Positions 1 to 12,670 of a stretch of DNA of 64,000 nt are shown here, piece after piece. Where the stretch lies: positions 2,976,001 through 3,040,000 of the forward strand of contig JANCRA010000011.1 of the NCBI GenBank assembly GCA_024362935.1. Direction: 5' to 3'. The notes under the pieces are model-generated. The model searched no databases. It was not told the origin of the DNA and saw only the letters and a program-made list of their open reading frames with translations. The translations under genes were made by a program, and so were the position numbers. The DNA is from Setophaga petechia. Taxonomy: Eukaryota > Chordata > Aves > Passeriformes > Parulidae. The stretch's first letter is position 1. Each line of letters starts with the position of its first letter.

Positions 1-2519
1 CTTTGGTCAGCAACTTACACAAATGTCTGTAAACACTGAAAGAATGGAGTTACAACGGCTTTCAGTCAAGAGTTAAAATAAAGTAGCTTTGTTAAAGGAG
101 TTTAGAAGAGGAAATACTATGCTCACTTTAAATCAATACACTGCATTAAAAACAGAGTGATGTTTCTATTGAAGTCTACAGGTTCCCCTCTACAAATATT
201 CTACTGCAGCTCTCCCAAGGCTTTCTAATGCAGTGAAGAGAGATACCTATATTTACAGGAAAAAAAAAGAGCTCCCCCAGCTTTATTTCCATTGAGGGTT
301 CAATCCATAACTGAATCCATGCATGTAGCAGTCTGAGTGTTATGGGTGGTGAAAGATGTTTATACAGTTTTAATTCTGTGACTGCTTTCAGCCTCACTGA
401 ACTCAAGAGAGATCCACTTAAGCACTCTCCTTAAATCTCAGAATTGGTGGAGAACTAACTCCCTGCCTGTGCCCCTTTTTACAGTTCCAGAGCTGCTTTC
501 ATGACACTGGGAAGCCCTGCAATATGTAGGAACTGGCACATGGAGTTCTAGCATATTTTTAGTACCCCACAAAACTGGCATGGTTTAGTTTGTTGTCCTC
601 TACAGAGATACTAAGGAAGCAAATTGCTAAGGACATTAATTTTAGTAGTAAGAAATCCTAAAGATTTTTAGTAAAACTTACTAAAATCTCAAGCAGAACC
701 CCTGTACCCTCTTCTCTGTCTCTAAAAAACTCTGTTCTTTACAGAAATGATAGAAACAAAACATCAGTCTTAAACTACTTTTGCTCCTTGAAACTAAACA
801 GAAGAGTATTTTCCTGCACTTGGTTATTTTAAGTCAGTATCACTATCAGAAAAAGTAAGAATGAATGGAAAATGTCTATTTAAGAATCTCAATGTCTAAT
901 TCTCCCTATCTACCTTTCCCTTTTCACTAGGCATGTTCTTTGCATATTTTCATTTTTTTCTTTAGGCATAGAAGATCTTAATAAAAGCAAGAACACTTTT
1001 GTTCATCAAAAGGACAAAAGAACTCTAAGGAACTGAAAAAGGAAAAAAAATCAGGGTCAGGATTTAACTAGCTCATGGTAGATTTGCACTATCTGGGGTG
1101 CATTTCCCAAACTTCTCTGTTAGTGTAGATAATGAATTAGGCTTTATTGTCCCATATAGGAAGACTTTTCTATCTGTTATCTGTCTCCCTACTAGGCAAA
1201 GTTCTGTGTTTGTAAGTGTTCATTGGGGACTTTTTCTGAGCTTTCACTGAAGAAACAAGGAGGCAATTTTATCAATAAAGATTTTAAGCTGAGTGCTGTG
1301 AAGAGCAGGCAAATAGCACATGAGGAACAAGAAACAAGATGTCCCTTCTGCGTATCCATGCTTCTTGACAAGTCTCCCAGCAGTGATTCAATCCCTTTCC
1401 CTCTGGGGGCACAGGAGCCGAGCACAGCACAGCCATGGTGTGAACTCCAGGAGGAGGATCAGGAGAACCCTGGCTGTCAGAGTAGACATCTCTCTCTTTT
1501 TCCTGCTGTGTAAGCCTTCTGTCTCATGCTAATGAAAATGTTTCAACTTTCCAGTGCCTGGGGACAAGCTGCAGATGTGTTAGTGATGCACAACTTAACG
1601 AGTGGTCCAAGTTAGAAACCCAGACACCCTCAACTTCCATCCTATCTTTTCATCCAATGGAGCAAAACAGCCTGAACAGAAACAGAGGGACACTTGAACT
1701 TGGGTTAAAAGGGAATCCTTCACTCCTCTGACCAGTGAGACTCATTATCAGGCATTATTACTGAAGCCAAAAGGTTGAAGGAATTCAGAAAAAATTTATT
1801 TATTTACTAAAAGGAAATGCAAGTGTTTAGTCGTATCACAAAAGATCTGAAAAACAAAATATAAGCCTTCCTGCTTCAGGTGACTGCCCAACCTTAACAT
1901 TACAGGATAATAAAAGAAAATGTTGTCCCTGAACAAGCTGCTCTTTCACTCTGTGTGGTTTCTCAAAGCATGGTTCTAGCTGCTATCTGAAAAACTGCAC
2001 TGGAATAGAAAGGGCATTAGTCAGATCAGAAGTAGCAATTAGGATTTTATATTCTTTAACTTGGAGAAGATAGGGCAGAGTCTGCAATTCTTGTCACTAT
2101 TTTTCCATACTACTTATAAGAAGGCAAAGAATCATCCAGGCAGGCTCAGACTAGCAAATTACAAAGTCCATATTATAGACAGCATATAATAGAAAGCTGC
2201 ATAAAATATTTCAATCAGCTTTTACACACAATTTCAGCTTTGATTGCTATGACACACAACGCTGAACTTTAAAGACTATGCTGATTCAATTGATATAGGA
2301 AGTCCAGAATAATTTACCAGCACTCTTCTATACAAATGACTCAACTACTGCCTACTGCCAATCTTTTAATAAGCTTAAAACCCAAACCACAAGAGGTCTG
2401 TTATTAGTGAAATATGGTAATGCTTATATTTATTTTTTAAAAATAGATGGACATATTGTGCAATATGCACATGAGAGGTTTCTGGCTCCCTAGAGATAGA
2501 GTTTAGTTTGTTATATACT

Positions 2520-3425
2520 TGTGAGAGACTGAAATGTTATGGTTTGTGGCTTAGATATTGTTATGAAGGACTTTTTGCCCATTAGGGCAAAACTGTATAA
2601 AGAAGCTGCAACCACCAAAGCCTTCCTCTCCCTGAAGATGCTTCCTGAGGGTAACTTGGAAGCTTGGAGTTAAGCTGCCTAAGGGAACTTGGGAACTATT
2701 GCTCCATCATCTCAGGTCTAGGGAGAAGGAGACAGACTGAGGGAGAATGAAGAAGTATCCTCCAGAAAGCCAAACCCAGCAGCTGTCCTGAAAATCAGCT
2801 CTGGCTGGGATTGAGGTGGGGGAGGCCATAGCCCACAGTCTCATCTGCTGAGTTGCACAGAGTCCCCCCAGGGCAGGAGGAGAGTTTTGGGCGTGTGGCA
2901 TAAACCAGAGAGAGTGAACAGCCATGCTCCCCTACACCAACCCCACAGGCCACAGCCATGGGAAATTCACAAGAGGCAACTGAGGGGGTGCCATAATCCA
3001 TCAAAGACCCCCCAGAGTGCTCCCAGACTTATTCCTGAGGCCTTGCAGCAGAGCACTGCACATGATGCAGTGATGCAACTGCTCCAGAGCCTGTGGCAAG
3101 AGACTGGGTCACACTCGTTCCTGCAGGGGAGCTCCCTGGCATTCCCAGCTGCCCTGAGTGTACATTAACCCACTGAACTCTGTGTTTTGAGGGACCCTCA
3201 CCACCAAGGAGACCAGAAGAACAGGATCAATAGGACACTATCAGGATCCATGGAGTGGTGATATTTTCCCCTCAATCTGTGTCTCTGTCATGCTCTTCTT
3301 CTCCCCCCTCCTTTTTCTATTTCCTTCTATCTCTTTCTACCTCCTATTTGCTGTTAAATAAAATCCATACTACTGACTTTGGCATATAGGCTTGCTTGCA
3401 CCTTAATTTGGGCAGAGGCATTTTT
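2520..3425 (+). mobile_element. LTR-like block, probable endogenous retrovirus solo LTR
   Basis: A GC-richer block in AT-rich intron. It has a TATA-like ctgtataaagaagctg near 2595 and a pyrimidine-rich region. Further right, ctgttaaataaaatcc near 3352 is a polyadenylation signal, followed by ggcttgcttgcaccttaatt, resembling the 3' end of passerine ERVL-type LTRs. No retroviral genes are seen. Exact ends and family are uncertain. Confidence 0.45.
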
Positions 3426-6400
3426 TTCATAATTTTAATAACAGAATTGTAACACTATTTAATCTTAGTCCTTCCCTGGTTTAAGGAAATAAGCTATTTG
3501 TATACAAATTTATCAGTGGAGCCTTTGTTGCTGTTCCATTTTATTTTAAGCAAGGTGAACCTGTATCTAAGGAAAGTCCTGAAAATGACTGCTGAGGTCT
3601 TCTGCCCAGCAAGACCTCTAGGGAAATATTTATGGAGAAATATAATCACATATACAATTATATCATTGCCAGATCAACTCATAATTTCTCCTAAGGGTCA
3701 TCTTGGTTCAGAATGCAGTGGAAAACTAGCAGAAAATTGGCATGCAATAAAACCTTATTAGAAAAAGAGTTGTTCAGGTGGGATGTGCTTGGTTTCTGCA
3801 TTTCTCCTTAAGTTCCAAAAATGCATGTTTGAGCATCACAGCTGACTGAAAGCTTGAGGGCAGACCTGCTGAAGTGTGACTGTGATATGAGCTGTGGCAG
3901 GTCCCACAGATCCTTTGGAGTGGCCTTGTTACAGAGGATGGGCCAGGCAGCATCGCTGCAGCTGCTACCTGGGCTGGGCTGCCCAGGTACCCTCTGGCCC
4001 TGGCCAGCCCTTTGTGTGTCCTACAGCAGCCCACAGTGCTGTCTGTGCTCACAGTCCCCTCCACCCTCCTGGACTTGGCCACTGCACTGCTGAGAGGACT
4101 GTGCTCTGCTTTGGAGAGACACAAACAAACACTTCATTTAAAAAAAACCAAACTAACAAAAACCAAGACCAAAACACACGAAATCTTTGATCCATTATTG
4201 GTATGTAGCCACCACAGGCAATATCCAGAGAAGCCATACAAGTGACTGCACCCTTAGAGCACTCTGCAGCCCAAGGCAGAGATTTAGTCATGCAAGGAAG
4301 AAGTGGAAGGATGGTACAGTACAGCTAATTACAGAAATAGTAAAGAACATGATCACTTGTATCCTGTCTGGCTGGCCACAGCTGTTTCACTGTTGGGAAA
4401 TGCATCTCTCCAAGGTGAAAATCTCCCACAAATCTGTGTTTCTGCCAAAAGCATTTGTCTTGTCTGTTTTAAGCAGTTTAATATATCTCTGGATAGAACA
4501 AGACCTTGCTCAGCACATGCCAGCAACAAAATTAAAAGCAGTCACAGCACTCTCAAAACCCCTTTCAAGGCTGAGTACCAGGATAACAATAGTTAGAGCT
4601 GACTGCAGACACCTGAAAAAGAGCTGACCCTCAGGAGGTCCAGGAACAGTGTGCTAGGCTCAAGTCCATATTAATCTTCAGGGATGCCTCCCTGGCAATT
4701 CACCTCACACTGACCAGGAGCACTCTCTGACACCTTCAGACACAAGCGTGGGGTTTTGCTTCTTATTCTGCTGTTTGGAGATTTGGGACTTTAAACCTCC
4801 AGCACTGCTTGAGAACAGCACAGAAAAGGCCCTGCACATCTTCAGGCCTCGGCCACTTTAAACTTTCAGAGTTCTACAGTCAATGCAAAAGCCTCACAAT
4901 AAAACAAAGAGAAAAAGAAAGCAATCAAGGAAATTAATTCCTGGCTATTTTACAACATCCGTTCCATATGTCCAAGAATATATAAGACTAATTGCATTTT
5001 CACTGACGTCAGTCTAATCAACAATCAGTTTAGGAAGCTTAATGTGTTCTCCTCTGGCTCACTAGGAGATACATATTAACCTTCAACAGAACTTCCAAAC
5101 ACATTTTACTTGATTAATGTAATACCTCCTTTCCTTTCTATAAATATATTCATGATTTTTTGTATAAAAACCCAAATGTAATTACAGCATACTGAACTCT
5201 TAATGGGATTCTTTCCTTCAACAAGCATTTATGCTTGCTCCTCTTACAACCAACCATCTGTTTTCTCACTGAAAGGAATTATTATCCAATTGAAGGCCTT
5301 AATAAGAAAAAATGGGTATTTTACAAAGGTTTGCAGTTCCTGAGGTGATAATTGTATTGATTACATGAGACAACTGTGTGATTATCAAAACAACTGATGC
5401 AGATTATCAGCTGTCATTGCAATGATTACATACTCCATAAAATATCCTACTGTGGTATTTGGGGATATAAGAAAAACTGCCGGTGTTAGGGGATTAGAGC
5501 TTAAACACATTTTCATAAATCCTTGTATTGTGTCACAGACTAATAAACAATTCAATAAGTGCAAGAGCTGCCCAAAAGATATTTTCAAGAAATTTTATCC
5601 CTCCAATAACTTAAAAGGTTTTTGCAAGAAAAAACAATTTTAATAAATGTTTTAATGTCATACTGCTGTATGACAGAGTCTGGGACAGACTAATAAAATG
5701 CTGCTTCTACTTCTTTCTACAGCACAGGAGACACACAAATATGGGGTTTTGTTCACCTAGAGCAGAAAGCACAGGTAAAACTTGGGATATGGCGTACCAA
5801 TGAACCCATCTTTTGTTCAGATAACCTTTTTGGCCTGCTCAGGGATGGATTCTGTCACACACAGGTAAATTATTAGGCTCTTTGCAAGCTATTTTATTGA
5901 TTGTGCCATTTAAATTCCTCCCATGCTGTCCTTTATTTTACAATTTGACTGAAGAGGGCCTGAAGCATGAATTGGAGAAAAAAGATGGGATAACGTCCTG
6001 CACTGCAGAAACCAACCTGGGCCTGTGCACAGCACAAGAGAGTTCTTTAAGAAGTTACCCTGATGCCATTCTTGAAGCTAATAGGTATTATTTAATAATG
6101 TATCTCTCGAGAAGTTACAGTCAGAATATGGTTACTGAGAAGGTCCTTCAGATAAGATCATTTTATTCATGCTAATGATCATTATTGGTCTTTATTTTTT
6201 GCTATGACATACATAAAACTCATACATGTGCTTTCAGTTTGTTAAGTAAATAACATACAGGGCCTGAGCAGGTATTTGTGTGCAGAATCAGTAATTTTTT
6301 TTCCCCTCTGGTCTTGAAGATAATGAAATGGATGTGATCCAGTCCAAGAGCACATACCCTGAACCTCCTTTGACTCCAGTCTCAGCTGGATATTCAACAT

Positions 6401-6814
6401 GTACATCAATCATCAGGGAAGCCTTTAAAAGTAAGATTAATATTCTCCTCTATTCATAATGAATTCCAAGTTTTCTCTCCACTCTCCACAATAGCAAGCA
6501 TGTGCATAGGAAGAGTCTACTGAGTTACTGGGGAACGTTACTGGTTTTTTCCCATGATCTTGTCTTTCATCTTATGAAGTACAGACAATAGAAAAACTAA
6601 TGATCATTTTATACACATGGCACTTGGGACATAAATATTTAATCAATTCAGCCATTTCTATTAGAAGAACTGGGAATCTCATCTAATTTGACATTGTGAT
6701 ACCTTCACTCGCTAGTGGAGAAATTTCCCGCACTGCTGACATTACGTCTCCTACCAAGGGATGGGAATTGGGAATGTCATTGGCATCACCCAGCTCTTCC
6801 CCCTGAATATACAG

Positions 6815-6945
6815 CCCAGGTCTTGGCCATGGAGAGGAAACACCTGGTGAAATCACAGCAGGGCCCATTCTGCAGGAATCCTTTCCCCAGGGCCAGCAGT
6901 ACTGGGCTGTCAGTGGAGGTGGTAAAGGTGCAGGATAATCCCACT
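6815..6945. repeat. Dispersed repeat, copy A
   Basis: It shares the core cagcagggcccattctgcag, then gaatcctttccccagggcca, then gcagtactgggct, with a second copy at about 8,045-8,150. I estimate the identity by eye at about 75 percent over 80-110 bp. The family is not recognised. Confidence 0.6.
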
Positions 6946-8039
6946 CAACCCCAGCTATATCCCACTGGGACAACACTGGAAGAGACATCCCTGGGTGATG
7001 TGAAGGAACTGAGCCTTCAGTGAGCTGGCTACTATGTCCCTTCATACAGACAAAAAGTTGAAAATCCTTTCTTTTTAGCCCACTTCATTCCATATAAAGC
7101 TAAGTAAAACATAAGGCCTCATATCTGTATTCATGAAAATTCCCACAACCTGACACATCAGGCTTTCTGATTGTGTCATTTTACTATTTTCACAACTTCA
7201 GTTCTTTTTTCAGTTTTCAAAATCTCCTGATTCTCCCGGGTTTAAAAATAATCAAGAACTTCCTCTTAGAATTTCTTTCTTTTCCCTAAAAAGGCCTCTA
7301 CAACCTGTTCAAGGGACCCTCAGTCACAACTGTCTGGTGATGTGAGTAGTCTCAGACTGTGTAAAGCTTGCAGGAGAGTGGATGGAGCAGCTTGGAAGGC
7401 TCCAGTGCAGGGATATTTTGTTTACATGAGCAGTCACTGCTGATCTCTACCCCCTGCCAAGTAAGCCAAGATTACTGAAATCTTCTAAATGGTATTTAAG
7501 CACATTGCCATACATGCTGTTTTGCATGAGGCTTGAAAAATTCCAGGACATAAATGTGGCCTAGTCACAAAATATATATTTTCACTCTCCTTTTGACATC
7601 AGATCAAGTTCACTCTACCAATCTTGTCAGGGGGTTCAACCTTAAATCAGTGAGACCATAGCCCATTGTGCTTTTCTTTTCCTTTGCAATATAAGTCTAC
7701 TACCAGTATATTTTTTCATCATTAGGATTCAATCCTTTTACTAAAAGATGACTGGGACAGAGATAGATATTAGACATGCTTTCAACAGTATATTCAAAAA
7801 AAATCCAGAACTGAAATGCCACAACCAGCAATTCACGGCGAGCTTTCCACAAATAGCAGCTCAAACACTTAACCCACCTTGGCTAAAAACTTCAGCTTGC
7901 TCTATTTATGTTCTTACTGCACATCCTTCAGTGAGAGCCACACAACTCGATAACCTGTGGTTATAAAAAGTTCTCAGCCTCCCATTAGGTTTTATTTTTA
8001 GCCCCTGACTGTCAGGAGCTCCGGGAGGGCAGCGGCTCC

Positions 8040-8155
8040 GCAGGCGTGGCAATGGTGAATGCACAGCACACCCCGTTCTGCAAGAATCCCTTGCCCAGGG
8101 CCAGCAGCACTGCACTGGCACTGGAGATGCTAAAGGTGATGTTGCAGGGTCCTGG
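8040..8155. repeat. Dispersed repeat, copy B
   Basis: It has the core cagcacaccccgttctgcaa, then gaatcccttgcccagggcca, then gcagcactgcact, in the same orientation as copy A 1.2 kb to the left. The family is not recognised. It is GC-richer than its surroundings. Confidence 0.6.
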
Positions 8156-10173
8156 GGGGGCTGTGGGACCACGGGGAGGAGCAGCCTGTGCCCCAGGCTC
8201 TGCTGCACTGAGGCACTGGGCACACAGAGCTCAAACAAGAAGGCTCCTTCTTTTATTGTCTGTTTTTTTTTAAACTGATACCTTACAATTCCATCTTCTC
8301 CCCACCAAAGCAATCAGAAATAATCAGAATTCCTGCTATCCCAGATGGTGTCAATGGATCCCCAGGGTGTGCAGAAACTCCACTGTCAGGCAAATGGAAA
8401 ATCCTTCCATGACACTGTCAGCATATCTGATGTTGCTCCTTCTTTGTGTTTCAGACAAGGAAAGTGGAGTCCATTTCCTCAGGAAGAAGACACGCTGTGT
8501 TTATAAATGCTGTCACTGACAGGGGTGTTGTTATTCTGACTCACCAGCACTGACTGGGTCACTTGGAAACTGAAATGCCAGTTTCCCCCCAGACTCCAGC
8601 ACCCACTGGAGATCAGAACTGAAGTTGGCTCATTTCAGCATTGTCACTGTCCTGAACAGCACAGTGACAAAATTCAGCTATGGGAAGTGACTTTCTAGTT
8701 TAACTTGGTTTGTTTTTTTTAAATACAACATTTGTAAGACTTTTGTGCCCCAAAATGTTTCTGCGTTACTACTGTGACTTCTGATGTCATGTTATAATAC
8801 AGACAAGTGTACAGTCCATCTCAGATAAAAACTCAAAAATTAATAACCAGCCAAACCAAACTGGTCCTCAGGTTTGAAATAAACCCCCAGTCAGCCATAT
8901 TGCTGACATTTTAATCCTTAGCATAATATTTGTATTTAACATTGCAGCACCCTCTGTTAAGCTTTTCTCCCCAAGGCAGCACACTAGCCCCTGAAGTGAG
9001 GGCTGTTCTGCAATCCCATTAGATATTCTTTTCAGGAAATTTCCCCTGGCTACTCCAACCTTTACAAGTTACTTTTTACACTGAAGTACCTCAGTGCTCA
9101 GTGACTTTATGTATATTGCATTATTTTGCTATATTGCAATATCACACAGCAGCGTGTTATATTACTGTACACGAGCAGCACCAATGGCTCTACCAGGAAG
9201 AAACTACTGAAACAGAAGAGCTATAGAAACATTAGTATTCTGAGATACATCATGTTCTAAAATAGAGTAAAGTTAAATATTTCCCAGCTATTGATACTTT
9301 ATGAGACCATTGTAAGTGTCTGTGGCTGCTGTTCTTCAGTTGGAAAAGCTCCCTGCCCCTTGGGAAAACTTTTGTGGGAAAACTCCCTCAACAGCAGCAT
9401 TGACAACTCCACGTGCACTCAGCTTCTCACTCTCCCCACTATTTGTGGGACTCCAAACACCCAGTTAAAACACTAAAACTAAATAAAAACATTAAACTTA
9501 AAAGCTTATTGATGGGGGGGTGGGGGGCCAGAATGTTGAGACACCGCCCTGGTGCTGTGCCAGCACTGCTCAGCAGCAGACAAAACCCTGGTGTGTTATC
9601 AACACCTTTCCAACTCCCGGTGCACCTTTCCAACCCTCCTGGTGGAACCTGGAGGGTTGCTATGGGAAGATGAATTCCATCTCAGCCACTATTTTTTCCA
9701 CATTTACTCAGACATTAAATTCTGCCTCCTGGAATTCTGCTAATTCAAAACTGGTTCAACAGGCGCAAATGTTGTGTTAAAAGTCTGCCAAAACTTCCAA
9801 GCTACTGCTTTTTCCTCCTTCAGATGCCTCTACTGCTGAATCACTGTATTCATTGTCATAGAATTAATAAAACTTATGCCTCACAGGTAGTGAGAAATGA
9901 AAAAGCAACAAGAAAACTATTCATTCTCAAGGTTGATGTTTTTCCTCGAATAATTTCCTGTACAGAATAATGGCAAAGCGCATATAGAATACATAGTGGT
10001 GTTGCAAAAACTCAGAGAGGGTTTTTGAACTTTGAAGTAATGCTCACAGGTCATGTGTGGTGTAGAATAAAGCAATCACCCAAAATACATGCAGAGAAAA
10101 AAAATGCCACCAGGACAACATCTATTTTTATGTTAACCTTCAACAGCACATAGTAATAAAACCATGATATGGA

Positions 10174-10217
10174 TTTATATGTTATGTTATATGGTTTTAT
10201 ATGTTATGTTATATGGT
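10174..10217. repeat. Perfect 22-bp tandem duplication
   Basis: Two identical 22-bp units at 10174-10195 and 10196-10217, each starting tttatatgttatg. The sequence is A/T-rich and is probably a simple replication-slippage duplication. Confidence 0.95.
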
Positions 10218-12174
10218 TATGTAACCAAACCATAACTGTTCTTATGAGCCAAAGAAATCTATTTGTATTTGACTTTATCAGCCAGATCTTTCAACCAGGG
10301 CCATTCATTCAAGGAACTACTCCTTCCTTACTTGTTGTTTCCTAACATAATAAGCAATCAGAAAGGCTTAGCATTTATTATCTATATGCATCTAAATATC
10401 TATTCTTAATTATTAAATTTAAAATTCAAATACTTGCAATAGTGAAAAAAAAGCACAGAAATAAATGTGTGCTCTATCAGTTTGAAGTAATTTAGAAATC
10501 CACCCTGAAAAAGTTATGAAAGCAAAAAAAGCAAGAGATGTAAATCAGGAAATACCTGCTCATAGGAAAGGAAATATAAGACCAAATTTTGCAGTAAAGT
10601 ACCATGTGAAATTCGCCCACTGGTATTTAAATGTTTATAACAGATTAGGTAACAGTCTTAAAAGCTATCAGACTTTTCTTTGTATCCAAGCCCAGGTGAT
10701 GCACTTCCCTCTTCCTCAAATAACTTTACGTCCACTGAACAGATAAAATATCTATATCCCTTTCTCTGTGGAGTCAATGTGAAAAGGCTTCGTTCAGCTG
10801 AAGGCAGAAAGAAATAATAAGCTCCCTAGAAGAAATGTTCAAAAGCTTTCAGGTCATATTACAACTTAGCAAAACTTAATTGCAGCCAGGCAAAGAGAGG
10901 CATAATTGACAATATTGTCAGTATTGTACAGCTGTGGATGTTGCTATTAACCATATTTTATTAAACCAGGAGCAAGAAATGGTTCAACTAATGCACAATT
11001 TTCTCAGTGGTGAAATACATATTTTACAGGACATAGAACATTTTATATGATTTCTAGGACATAAATGTCAACTTAGCTTTTTTATTACAGGGGTTGAATT
11101 TATTTAATGAGCTGCCTTACAGTGGAGGCAGCCCTGCATTTTTCACTTGCTTCTGCGGGGAATTTCAGTAGTTAGCAAATGAGCCCGGGTCTAATCTGCT
11201 TCCGTCTGCAATCATTTGAAAAATGATGCTTGGCAAACAGCTCTGCACAGCCTCGCCATCAGACGGAGATCGATTCCTCACACCGAGAGACGGAGCAGGC
11301 TGAGAAGTACATCTACGTTACCTATAGCAAACAACCAGTTCTTTTTATTCTGAACACCCTGCGACTACAGCTGGACCAGCTCTGGGAAAACCGCTTTCCC
11401 CACATCGCAAAGGATGGGGAAACAATGGTCAGAGAGGAACTGAGAGCTTAACGCGGCTCCCCGGGCCAAAGAACCGAGCGTCCAACAGCCTTCGGTTACT
11501 GATGGGAACGCTGGTGTCCCCAGGGTAAATTCCTCACTCGTAATCCCGGCAGAAGCAAGGCGTCTTTCCAGTACCTGCGAACAGCTCCCCGGAAGGCTTC
11601 AACTCCCTACCAGGCAGACCAAAACGCTACTGCCAAACGATGACCTGCCACACAGGGACCGCAGTGACAAGAACACCCGAACGCTGTATGAAACAGCGAC
11701 CAAAGATGATAAAACGTGATTTTCTGCGCGGAGTGCCCAGGGGCCAGGCAGCCTTGCTGGAGCTAATGCACCGGCGGGGCCCGTGTGCTGCAGCCAGCTC
11801 CGGCTTGAGACCACCCCGAAGTTTGGGGGAAAACCTTCCCCCCAGGGGTCTTCACTTATCACATTTTCAAACCCCCACACAGCTTTTGGGTTGAGGCCCT
11901 CCCGCGCCTGCCCGTGCACGGTATCTCCTGCCCGCTGCCCCGAGCCCTGGTGCGCACTCGCTCCGTGCCCCAGTTTCGCAGCGCCGGTGCCCGCCGGGAT
12001 CAGCGGCGCGGAGCTGCCTGAGCATTCCGCTGCTCCAACAACGCGGCTCCCTGCGAAACCCGCCTGAGCCGCCCCGGCAGCCTGGGCCGCTGCGATCGGC
12101 ATCGCCACCCGCGGAGCAGCCCCCCAGGCTGCCCCTGCAGCGGTGCCGAGCGCCCAAAGCCGGGCCACGCTTAC

Positions 12175-12270
12175 CAGGTACCAGACGCCGAGGATGATGG
12201 TGCCGGTGCGGACATGGCAGCAGAGGCAGCAGCTGTTGGAGTAGAAACGCGCCCAGGGCGAGCTCAGCAT
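12175..12270 (-). CDS. LAPTM4B: LAPTM4B first coding exon (partial gene)
   Basis: Lysosomal-associated transmembrane protein 4B is a four-pass late endosome/lysosome membrane protein. In mammals it acts in lysosomal sorting, ceramide and leucine handling and EGFR traffic. The exon gives 32 codons starting [20 protein letters not shown] and ending [12 protein letters not shown]. Human begins [20 protein letters not shown] and continues RTGTILLGVWYL, so the match is nearly complete after residue 5. The donor GTAAGC follows at 12174 in phase 0. The last residues begin the first membrane helix. The remaining exons must lie further left; I could not find the exon carrying the GGDFEFMDDANMC motif within the window. 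Being downstream of MTDH in the same direction matches human 8q22. Confidence 0.94.
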
Positions 12271-12391
12271 CTCGGCGGCTCCTCGGGGCTCCGCCGCTCC
12301 GCGTCTCTGTCCGCGCCGTGCCGCTCCGCGGGGCGGGGCCGAGCTGGGATCGGGCTGGGGCCGCCCCTCCCGGCGGGCGGGACCGAGAGCG

Positions 12392-12425
12392 CGGCACGGC
12401 GCGGCACGGCACGGCACGGCACGGC
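12392..12425. repeat. GGCAC pentamer repeat
   Basis: About six to seven tandem ggcac/ggcgc units about 120-155 bp upstream of the LAPTM4B ATG, inside the CpG island. Confidence 0.85.
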
Positions 12426-12600
12426 CCAGCCCAGCAGGGCGGAGGGGGCGCTGCGGGCACTGCGGGCGTCTGACCCCGCAGCAGCGGCAGCCCGGAGTAG
12501 CCGCGCCGAAGCGCGGGAGGGTTTCGGGATGCGCAGTCCCGCGCGTTCAGCGAGCGGCAGCCCGGCCCCAGCGCTGCCGGGCCAGGGCCGCTCTCCGGGA

Positions 12601-12640
12601 ATGCTCCTCGGCGGGATGCTCCTCGGCGGGATGCTCCCCG
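12601..12640. repeat. 15-bp tandem repeat near LAPTM4B promoter
   Basis: Two perfect copies of atgctcctcggcggg (12601-12615 and 12616-12630) are followed by a partial third copy, atgctccccg. It lies about 330-370 bp upstream of the LAPTM4B start codon. Confidence 0.9.
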
Positions 12641-12670
12641 CCGCGCCTGGAACGAGCCCTGTGAGGGCGA

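Larger units (their letters stand above)
1..12174 (-). other. LAPTM4B: LAPTM4B intron 1 (open at left end)
   Basis: Everything left of LAPTM4B exon 1 is expected to be intron 1 of that gene. It is AT-rich, with an LTR-like block at 2.5-3.4 kb, two related repeats near 6.8 and 8.05 kb, and a 22-bp duplication at 10.17 kb. Between these I see nothing nameable. Later LAPTM4B exons could still be hidden here, but none was recognised. Confidence 0.75.
11880..12670 (-). promoter_or_regulatory. LAPTM4B: LAPTM4B CpG island, promoter and 5'UTR
   Basis: A GC- and CpG-dense block centred on LAPTM4B exon 1, with AT-rich sequence on both sides. It contains two short tandem repeats, listed separately. No TATA box is seen at a useful distance. 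The transcription start is unknown. It continues a few hundred bases into intron 1 with falling CpG content. Confidence 0.85.

Noticed and set aside
4187..4627. 146-codon plus-strand open frame
   Set aside because: No domain or membrane pattern, no repeats to conserved families, and no splice or promoter context. Its length is within chance for 64 kb.
1..12170. Search for LAPTM4B exon 2 (GGDFEFMDDANMC motif on the minus strand)
   Set aside because: Reading the reverse complement by eye gave no convincing match with splice signals. The exon is probably beyond the left end, though a missed short exon cannot be excluded.
12271..12546. N-terminal extension of LAPTM4B, like the human long isoform
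   Set aside because: The frame is open for 92 codons upstream to a TGA at 12547-12549, but I find no ATG in it, only near-cognate codons such as GTG and CTG. Openness is expected in such GC-rich sequence.
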